From Bacteroidia bacterium (lineage in GTDB: Bacteria > Bacteroidota > Bacteroidia > Bacteroidales > Azobacteroidaceae): a stretch of 5,043 nt of DNA. Below, piece after piece: positions 1 to 5,043 of this stretch (position 1 is the stretch's first letter; each line of letters begins with the position of its first letter). Where the stretch lies: contig BNWW01000107.1 in the NCBI GenBank assembly GCA_025999115.1, positions 1-5,043 on the forward strand. Direction: 5' to 3'. Both the position numbers and the translations under genes were made by a program. The notes beneath the pieces are model-generated. The model was not told where the DNA came from, ran no database searches, and saw nothing but the letters and a program-made list of their open reading frames with translations.

Positions 1-1
1 A

Positions 2-79
2 AAGATGTACTACCTGCAATCGGACGTGGAACGGTTTATCAAAAAGCATTTTGAAAAACGCTATAAACCAAAAAGATAG
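2..79 (+). CDS. C-terminal tail of a helix-turn-helix (MerR/excisionase-type) DNA-binding protein, partial
   Basis: Only the last 25 codons are present, ending in TAG at 77-79; the start lies left of the window. The frame reads KMYYLQSDVERFIKKHFEKR and then a short basic tail. A hairpin-like 'K-[MIV]-Y-Y-x-x-S-D-[VI]' followed by a Phe/Lys-rich helix is how many small Bacteroidota HTH_17/MerR-like proteins end; in that family the segment is the wing after the recognition helix, leading to the C-terminal helix. Such proteins usually act as excisionases or transcription regulators of integrative elements. The other two + strand frames hit stops early or do not resemble a protein. The fragment is too short to choose between excisionase and regulator. 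It is on the same strand as the nuclease gene, 73 bases upstream, but a promoter-like site separates them. Confidence 0.6.
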   Translation, partial: KMYYLQSDVERFIKKHFEKRYKPKR

Positions 80-124
80 CAAATTTTCTATTTCAAGGCT
101 ATAGTGTTTTATTCTAAAAATTAT

Positions 125-132
125 TATTTTTG
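125..132 (+). promoter_or_regulatory. Probable Bacteroidota-type promoter (-7 element) for the EEP nuclease gene
   Basis: The octamer TATTTTTG matches all fixed positions of the Bacteroidota -7 consensus TAnnTTTG and lies in the AT-rich gap 80-152, the only intergenic space in the window. Transcription would begin about 6-8 bases downstream, near 138-140, leaving a leader of only about 15 A-rich bases before the ATG at 153. I see no good TTTG -33 element at the usual 19-21 base spacing (the region around 100-106 reads TATAGTG), so the promoter may be weak or activator-dependent. AT-rich tracts can produce this octamer by chance. Confidence 0.5.
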
Positions 133-152
133 CACCTAAAATGTAAAAAAAT

Positions 153-1190
153 ATGCCCAACTATCACTTGTTAAAGAATCTGAACAAAGAGGAAAGGCTT
201 CGCACAACAGACAATCTGTTAAAGTTGCGCAGCCGGTTAGACCGCGATATTCCGCAAAAAACGGCGGAGGACACTCTACTGCTTGCCACTTGGAATATCC
301 GCGAATTTGGCGACAACCGCCGCCGCGAAAGCCTGCATTATCTGGCGGAAATCATTAGCCGTTTCGATTTGATTGCTGTTCAGGAGGTTTCCGCCAATCT
401 CAAAGGCTTGCAAGACCTCGTTTCGTTGCTGAGCCTGAATTGGGATTATTTTGTTACCGACAGCACCGACGGCAGTGCGGGCGGCGGCGAGCGCATGGCT
501 TTTTTGTATGACAGGAGCAAGGTTTCCTTTCAAAAAATGGCAGGGGAAATCGTTTTACCCAAAGATAAATTGATTGACGGGCAGTTGCAGTTTGCCCGAA
601 CTCCCTATTGTGTGGCGTTTCAGGCGGGCTGGTTTAAGTTTATTTTGACAACCATGCATATTTATTACGGCTCAACCTCTTCCGCCGACAAGAAAAAGCG
701 TGAAAAAGAAATAGATACAATCACTTCCGTCTTGTCTAAAAGAGCCAAAAAGGAAGATACAAGTTATATTCTGCTGGGCGATTTCAATATCCCGAATGTA
801 AATGACGACACAATGCAGGCATTGGAAAAATACGGTTTTTCCGTTCCGCAGGCAATTAAGGAACACCCTTCGGACTTGGGCAATACCAGCCATTATGACC
901 AGATTGCCTTTAACCTGAAATTGGACGACAAAATGACCGTTTTTTCCGAAAAGTCGCAAAAGGCGGGGGCTTTCAATTTTGCCGAAACGGTTTATACAGC
1001 AAACGATTTGGAAACATATAAGTCATATTTCCTTGACAAAGTAAACGGTAAAACCGATAAAGAAATTGAGAAATACTACCTTTCTACTTGGCGCACCTTC
1101 CAAATGTCCGACCATTTGCCGCTTTGGGTTGAATTGAAGATTGATTTCAGCAATCAGTATCTGGAAAAGGTTAAAAAGGAAATCGGTTAA
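153..1190 (+). CDS. Endonuclease/exonuclease/phosphatase (DNase I-like) family protein
   Basis: A 345-residue cytoplasmic protein with no signal peptide or membrane segment. The EEP fold motifs occur in order: LATWNIREF with metal-site Asn48; LIAVQEV with Glu78, the usual Mg2+ ligand; GGGERMAFLYD at 111-120; TTMHIYYG with His169, matching the DNase I catalytic His; LLGDFN with Asp210 and Asn212; HYDQIAF with Asp249; and MSDHLPLW with Asp320/His321. The catalytic set is therefore complete, and a metal-dependent phosphodiesterase, most likely a DNase, is expected. EEP enzymes also include phosphatases and RNases, and the substrate cannot be read from sequence. About 40 residues precede the core, and about 70 residues lie between Asp249 and the SDH motif, longer than in ExoIII/DNase I. 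The ATG at 153 is chosen because an in-frame TAA at 144-146 closes the frame upstream and the next Met is residue 115. The ribosome site is A-rich with no Shine-Dalgarno, usual for Bacteroidota. The gene runs against the - strand operon and overlaps its last gene by four bases. Confidence 0.9.
   Translation: MPNYHLLKNLNKEERLRTTDNLLKLRSRLDRDIPQKTAEDTLLLATWNIREFGDNRRRESLHYLAEIISRFDLIAVQEVSANLKGLQDLVSLLSLNWDYFVTDSTDGSAGGGERMAFLYDRSKVSFQKMAGEIVLPKDKLIDGQLQFARTPYCVAFQAGWFKFILTTMHIYYGSTSSADKKKREKEIDTITSVLSKRAKKEDTSYILLGDFNIPNVNDDTMQALEKYGFSVPQAIKEHPSDLGNTSHYDQIAFNLKLDDKMTVFSEKSQKAGAFNFAETVYTANDLETYKSYFLDKVNGKTDKEIEKYYLSTWRTFQMSDHLPLWVELKIDFSNQYLEKVKKEIG
1187..1190. other. Shared TTAA at the tail-to-tail overlap of the two convergent genes
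   Basis: The palindrome TTAA supplies the TAA stop (1188-1190) of the + strand nuclease gene and the TAA stop (read from 1189 to 1187) of the - strand PP-loop gene. No space remains for an intergenic terminator, so each transcript must end inside, or run through, the opposite gene and be antisense to it over some distance. Confidence 0.95.
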
Positions 1191-2116
1191 ATGTGTAAAA
1201 ATTCAATTCTTGTCTGCCTGTCCGTTCCGTCCGGAAAGTCAATCCCGCAAAAGCGTAACGCCTCTTTGTAGGTTACGCCGTTGTTCTGCATTTGCATAAA
1301 ATGTTCGTAGATTTTAGGTTTGTGTTCTTTGAGGAAATAAAAACGGCGGTCGCCCTTGATATGGCAGCCGAAAGCACAGAAAAGGCAGCCTGTCCGCCGC
1401 AAGCCCAAATCATAAATGGAACTGTACGGCAAATTGAATTTGCGGATATAGGCCCAAATATCGTTTTCTGTCCATATTGATAATGGATAACTCGCAACCG
1501 TATTTGTTTCAAACGAATTGCAGCCGTGCTGCAGCCATTTTTGCAAACGCAGACGGCTTTCACCCGCCATTGTACCGATAAGAGGAAACAAGCCCGTCTG
1601 CTTTTGAAATTTGACAAATGGCTTTTTCTTCAAAAAATAGCAACACCGCTCTGAAACATCAAAAGGCGCGTCAATCAAAAACTTCCATCTTTCGGCAATT
1701 TTTCCGATGCCGTTAATACTGCCATTCAAGCGGATATTGCGTAATTTTTCGCTGTGCGTGTGTTTTGCCTGCCGTATATATTGGCTCTGTTCCTTGCTGA
1801 TTAAGGGAAAGCCGTATTTTTCAATCAGTTGCCGGATATGGATTTCCGGGCGGATAACGGTTAGATTGTCCGTTTCACGCACGAATTTCACGACTTCGGG
1901 ATATTCGTTACCGGTATTGCAAAAGACGGCGGGAACGGTTTTATCCACATACCGCCGGATTATATCCAGCATTACTCCGCTGTCTTTACCGCCGGAATAG
2001 GAAATATAGGCTTTGCTGTTCGTTCTTGCCAAAAATGCAGATACAACGCCAACGCTGTGGTCAATCTTCTGTTCCAGCGTCCAGCTTTGACGGTATTTCA
2101 ATTCTTCATGCGTCAT
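1187..2116 (-). CDS. PP-loop ATPase, phosphoadenosine phosphosulfate (PAPS) reductase-like family, probable Fe-S protein
   Basis: A 309-residue soluble protein of the adenine nucleotide alpha-hydrolase fold. The PP-loop SGGKDS is at residues 41-46 (in [13 protein letters not shown]), followed by [10 protein letters not shown] (65-74), the family's second nucleotide-site strand. Further family signatures are [15 protein letters not shown] (152-166), [10 protein letters not shown] (181-190), [14 protein letters not shown] (211-224) and [13 protein letters not shown] (240-252). Cys158/159 and Cys244/247 give CC-X84-CXXC, similar to the [4Fe-4S]-binding CC-X(about 80-87)-CXXC of APS reductases; cluster binding is inferred. 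The C-terminal ECGLH-type catalytic cysteine motif of true PAPS/APS reductases is absent, so sulfate assimilation is unlikely. Related proteins (DndC, IbrA, phage and ICE 'PAPS reductases') are linked to nucleic-acid modification or regulation. The ATG at 2116-2114 overlaps the upstream helicase stop in ATGA, pointing to one operon with translational coupling. The exact substrate is unknown. Confidence 0.88.
   Translation of the reverse strand: MTHEELKYRQSWTLEQKIDHSVGVVSAFLARTNSKAYISYSGGKDSGVMLDIIRRYVDKTVPAVFCNTGNEYPEVVKFVRETDNLTVIRPEIHIRQLIEKYGFPLISKEQSQYIRQAKHTHSEKLRNIRLNGSINGIGKIAERWKFLIDAPFDVSERCCYFLKKKPFVKFQKQTGLFPLIGTMAGESRLRLQKWLQHGCNSFETNTVASYPLSIWTENDIWAYIRKFNLPYSSIYDLGLRRTGCLFCAFGCHIKGDRRFYFLKEHKPKIYEHFMQMQNNGVTYKEALRFCGIDFPDGTDRQTRIEFLHI
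2113..2116 (-). promoter_or_regulatory. ATGA start/stop overlap coupling helicase and PP-loop genes
   Basis: On the - strand the four bases read ATGA: the ATG starts the PP-loop gene and the TGA ends the helicase gene, a classic translational-coupling arrangement. A purine-rich AGGAAAGGG (complement of 2125-2133), inside the last helicase codons and about nine bases before the ATG, could help re-initiation, although Bacteroidota rely little on Shine-Dalgarno pairing. No separate promoter is evident for the downstream gene. Confidence 0.8.
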
Positions 2117-5043
2117 AGCTTAAACCCTTTCCTGTCGTTTTCATGCTTCGGAACGGTCGCTATTACCAGCCTGTCGCCCATTGCTTCCTTATATTCCTGC
2201 AAACGGTTGGGTATGGGCGTTATATCGCTTGGTTTCATTTTGCCCGACATCAGGTCGTGGATTTCATGAACGGCTTTTTGAGTATCATTTAGCGGTTGTT
2301 CTTTTTCCTGTCTTTTTTCGGGTTTATCTTCGCCTGTGTCAATGGGTTTGAGCGAAAGTTGTATCTGCCTGTTTAGTGCCGAAAGTTCCGATTTGAGGGT
2401 TTTCAATTCGTCTTCCTTGCGCCACGTTGTTTGGGCAATTCCCTGCAAAACAGGCAGGTCGATTGACAGTTTTTCGTTTTGTTTCAGGTGGTTTTCTATC
2501 AGCGTGGGGATTTTTTCGAGTGAATGAAGAAAATAATTGACCGCTAATTTCGGGTCGCTCGCGATATGACCGTTGTTGTAATTGTACTTGATATGTCCCT
2601 CGCCTTCAATGAAAAAGCGGTTTTCTTTCATAAACAAACCTTCTTTCATACTGTCTTCGGTTTTGACTAACAGTTTGAAGCCGTACAGTTCGCCGATTGG
2701 GTAATATTCGCCGTGCGTAGTGGCGTGGTCGCTGATATGGGCAAGTTTGGCGGCAAGGACTTTTACGTCCGCGCTTTCCACGCCGTCCAATTTCAGCGGA
2801 TTGAGTTTGTTACCCTCTTTGTCGTGTTGTACGCGGCTGTTAAAGGTTTCCCAATCACCTTTCATTCGGGAGATTATCTCTTTGTTTCCGTCTATCGTGC
2901 GCACGGTATCTTCCAGTTTATACACGGATATTGCCTTGTTTTTGCTAAAACCCTGCCGCTCGCTTTCGAGGGCGGCGATTTTCTTGTCCAATTTTGCCTT
3001 TTCCAAAAGGTCGGTATTGCCCGACAAAATCGCTACATATTCCGAAAAATTCATGCCGCTGTCCTCGCTCATGCTGCCCTCGTCAATACGGCGGCTGCCC
3101 ATATTGTTGGTTTTGAGTTGCGTAATAAACAGTTGTTTGTTGTGCAAAAGGTTGAACTTGTAACTGTCGAGCGATTTTTCGACGGCATAAATAATCACAT
3201 CTACCTTGTTGTCGGCGTGGAGTTTGGCGATTTCATTGCCTTTTCTGATAGCGCGTCCTTCCCTTTGTTCCAAGTCTGACGGTCGCCAAGGGCTGTCCAA
3301 ATGGTGGACGGCTACGGCGCGTTGCTGTGCGTTTACGCCTGTGCCAAGCATTTCCGTACTTCCGAAGATTACGCGAATATTTCCATCGTTCATTGCCTGT
3401 ATCATTGATTTGCGGGCAATTTCGGTCTTTGCCTCCTGAATAAATCGAACTTCGTGCGCAGGTATTTTGTGGTCTTCCACCAATTTGCGTTTGATTTCGG
3501 AATATACGTTCCATTCGCCCGGCTTGTATGTTCCCAAATCGGAAAAGACAAACTGTGTTCCTTTTTCCTTATCGTACTTTTTGTAGTATCCGGCAATTTT
3601 CATGGCACAGTGCGAGGCTTTGTTGTCAATATGGTCATCGTATTTGCCTTTATCAATCATGCGCATATCCAATGACATTTTCCGTGCATAATCGGTTGCT
3701 ATCAGCATTTTGGCATCCTTCTCCCCGCCTTCGAGCGGTGCGCGTCCCAACAGGGTGGCATCGCCGCTTTTGGCAAATGCAACCAGTTTTTTGATAAATT
3801 CCTGCTGCTGTGGCGTCTGCGGGATATTGTGCAGAATTTCTTTCTTTTCGGGGCGGTCTATACCTATATCCTTTGCCGTGCGGAAATCGGTAATCTCGGA
3901 ATAGAAAGCGGCTAATTCAGGCACTTTGATAAAGTACCTGAACCGTTCTTTCTGTACAATCTCGTTGGTAATGGAAAATTCATAATCCCTGTTCTTCTGG
4001 GCAAAAACTGCCGCCCACGCATCAAAGGAATTGATATTCTGCCGTTCCATTTCCTGCGGACGCAGGTATTTGAAAAGCAGGTACAATTCAGTCAGAGAAT
4101 TGGAAATGGTTGTACCGGAAAGAAAAGTTGCGCCCAAATCCTTACCCGTTCTCTCTTGGATAGTGCGCAATGCAAACAGCATATTCAATGCCCTTTGGCT
4201 GCCTTCGGGATTACCCAGACCTGCCACGCGGTCGTGGCGGGTGTTGAACATCAGGTTTTTGAAGCGGTGCGATTCATCGACAAAAATATGGTCAATGCCC
4301 ATCAGTTTGAAATCCACAATGTCGTCCGTGCGGTTTTTGATTTGCTCGGTCAGCACCTTGATTTTGACTTCCAGATTTTCCTTGCGCGTTTCAACGCCTT
4401 TGAGCATTTTTCTTGAAATTTCCTTACCCTGTTCGCGCAATACCTGCAAATTCTCATCCACGCTTTCCAGTTCTTTTTCCAGAATTTGCTTTTGGATTTC
4501 AGGCGATTGGGGTATTTTCCCGAACTGGTCGTGTGTTAAAATCACAGCGTCCCAACTGTTATTTTTTATGTCGTTGAAAATCTTTTGGCGGTTTTTCGGG
4601 GTAAAGTCTTCCTTGCCCGGATAGAGTATTTTCGCGTTGGGATAGGCTTTCCGGAATGTGGCGGCAATTTCGTGAACGTTGGCTTTCAGTCCGATTATCA
4701 TCGGCTTGTTGGCAAGTCCCAGCCGTTTCATTTCATACGCGCCGCAGCACATTATCAGGGTTTTGCCTGCCCCCACCTCGTGGTCGCATATCCCGCCGTT
4801 ATTCATTTTCAACATCCATATCGCATCTTTCTGGCTTTGGTACAAATCGGGAATACCCAACGCTTTCAAGTCAAGATTGGGGAAAGTTTGGTGCGAGCCG
4901 TCATAAGTCGGGCGCACAAAACAGTTGAATTTGCGGTTGTAAAGGTCGGTTAAACGCTCTTTAAATTCGGGCGACTGCACTTTCAGCCACTCGGAAAAGC
5001 CATCGCGTATTTCGTCGATTTTGCTGTTGGCTTCCTGTATCTT
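2113..5043 (-). CDS. C-terminal part of a giant SNF2-like superfamily 2 helicase (probable DNA methylase-helicase fusion), 5' end outside window
   Basis: The frame is open to the right edge, so 976 C-terminal residues are visible; numbering here starts at the codon 5043-5041. Helicase motifs in order: YQSQKDA near 68; Walker A EVGAGKT (89-95); LTHDQF (169-174); a charged, coiled-coil-like insert (about 181-236); Walker B DESH (256-259); SGTT (309-312); then in the second RecA lobe [10 protein letters not shown] (563-572) and [13 protein letters not shown] (591-603), the arginine-finger motif. Beyond about 620 is a family-specific C-terminal region with a second Lys/Glu-rich coiled coil (about 855-900) and a charged linker before the end. 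ATP-driven translocation on DNA is expected. In ICEs and large phages of Bacteroidota, proteins with this domain order are often close to 2000 residues and carry an N-terminal N6-adenine methylase-like domain; that part is not visible here and is inferred. These proteins are thought to protect incoming DNA or aid transfer, but their role is poorly established. The gene is the upstream partner of the PP-loop gene, with an ATGA overlap. Confidence 0.88.
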   Translation of the reverse strand, partial: KIQEANSKIDEIRDGFSEWLKVQSPEFKERLTDLYNRKFNCFVRPTYDGSHQTFPNLDLKALGIPDLYQSQKDAIWMLKMNNGGICDHEVGAGKTLIMCCGAYEMKRLGLANKPMIIGLKANVHEIAATFRKAYPNAKILYPGKEDFTPKNRQKIFNDIKNNSWDAVILTHDQFGKIPQSPEIQKQILEKELESVDENLQVLREQGKEISRKMLKGVETRKENLEVKIKVLTEQIKNRTDDIVDFKLMGIDHIFVDESHRFKNLMFNTRHDRVAGLGNPEGSQRALNMLFALRTIQERTGKDLGATFLSGTTISNSLTELYLLFKYLRPQEMERQNINSFDAWAAVFAQKNRDYEFSITNEIVQKERFRYFIKVPELAAFYSEITDFRTAKDIGIDRPEKKEILHNIPQTPQQQEFIKKLVAFAKSGDATLLGRAPLEGGEKDAKMLIATDYARKMSLDMRMIDKGKYDDHIDNKASHCAMKIAGYYKKYDKEKGTQFVFSDLGTYKPGEWNVYSEIKRKLVEDHKIPAHEVRFIQEAKTEIARKSMIQAMNDGNIRVIFGSTEMLGTGVNAQQRAVAVHHLDSPWRPSDLEQREGRAIRKGNEIAKLHADNKVDVIIYAVEKSLDSYKFNLLHNKQLFITQLKTNNMGSRRIDEGSMSEDSGMNFSEYVAILSGNTDLLEKAKLDKKIAALESERQGFSKNKAISVYKLEDTVRTIDGNKEIISRMKGDWETFNSRVQHDKEGNKLNPLKLDGVESADVKVLAAKLAHISDHATTHGEYYPIGELYGFKLLVKTEDSMKEGLFMKENRFFIEGEGHIKYNYNNGHIASDPKLAVNYFLHSLEKIPTLIENHLKQNEKLSIDLPVLQGIAQTTWRKEDELKTLKSELSALNRQIQLSLKPIDTGEDKPEKRQEKEQPLNDTQKAVHEIHDLMSGKMKPSDITPIPNRLQEYKEAMGDRLVIATVPKHENDRKGFKL

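Noticed and set aside
76..110. Rho-independent terminator after the HTH gene (ATAGC 76-80 with GCTAT 98-102, then a short T run)
   Set aside because: The stem has only five pairs with one or two G/C, the loop is 17 bases, and the T run is interrupted; too weak to call.
1225..1236. Inverted repeat TTCCG/CGGAA as a terminator for the nuclease gene
   Set aside because: With a loop of two to four bases only a four-pair stem is possible, no U-tract follows, and it lies within conserved PP-loop coding sequence.
1187..2116. Labelling the PP-loop gene cysH or dndC
   Set aside because: The catalytic C-terminal motif of CysH is missing, and no dndB/D/E partner is in the window; the family fold alone does not justify a symbol.
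2713..3279. Long + strand open frame (188 codons) opposite the helicase
   Set aside because: It is antisense to conserved helicase motifs, has no recognisable domain, and is best explained as a shadow frame of the - strand gene; the same applies to the 197-codon frame at 4031-4624.
4978..4980. GTG as the true start of the helicase gene
   Set aside because: The frame has no stop between here and the window edge, and the 21 codons upstream read as a normal amphipathic protein segment continuous with the family; the GTG is an internal Val codon.
1..5043. CRISPR array, tRNA/rRNA genes, IS ends or tandem repeats
   Set aside because: Read through on both strands; apart from 80-152 the window is almost wholly coding, and no regularly spaced repeats, cloverleaf or transposase were seen.

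Overview
The window looks like part of a conjugative or mobilizable element of a Bacteroidota (probably Bacteroidales) bacterium. The evidence is a match to the Bacteroidota -7 promoter consensus TAnnTTTG in the one non-coding gap, the absence of Shine-Dalgarno sites ahead of the first complete gene, and gene families typical of Bacteroides-type integrative elements: an excisionase-like HTH tail, a very large SNF2-like helicase, and an orphan PAPS-reductase-like protein. No 16S gene or other direct taxonomic marker is present, so the assignment is an inference.

Layout from left to right. Bases 2-79 hold the last 25 codons of a small helix-turn-helix (MerR/excisionase-type) protein on the + strand. 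Bases 80-152 are a short AT-rich gap with a probable promoter. Bases 153-1190 (+) encode a 345-residue endonuclease/exonuclease/phosphatase (EEP, DNase I-like) family protein with a complete set of catalytic motifs. Facing it on the - strand is a two-gene operon. Its upstream gene runs from the right window edge (5043) down to 2113 and encodes the C-terminal 976 residues of a giant superfamily 2 helicase, whose N-terminal part lies outside the window. The downstream gene (2116 down to 1187) encodes a 309-residue PP-loop ATPase of the PAPS reductase-like family. The two overlap by ATGA. The last gene overlaps the nuclease gene tail to tail in a four-base TTAA that supplies both stop codons. There is no unexplained stretch over 300 bases.

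Functionally, the helicase is probably the motor half of a methyltransferase-helicase fusion of the kind found on large mobile elements. The coupled PP-loop protein has an SGGKDS nucleotide-binding loop and a CC-X84-CXXC cysteine pattern, similar in arrangement to the [4Fe-4S] site of APS reductases, but lacks the catalytic tail of sulfate-assimilation enzymes. The best reading is an adenylation-dependent (possibly sulfur- or Fe-S-dependent) nucleic-acid-modifying activity linked to a DNA translocase, next to an oppositely transcribed DNase-like nuclease. Whether these form one anti-restriction or defence module is a hypothesis; this is the part of the window most worth following up.
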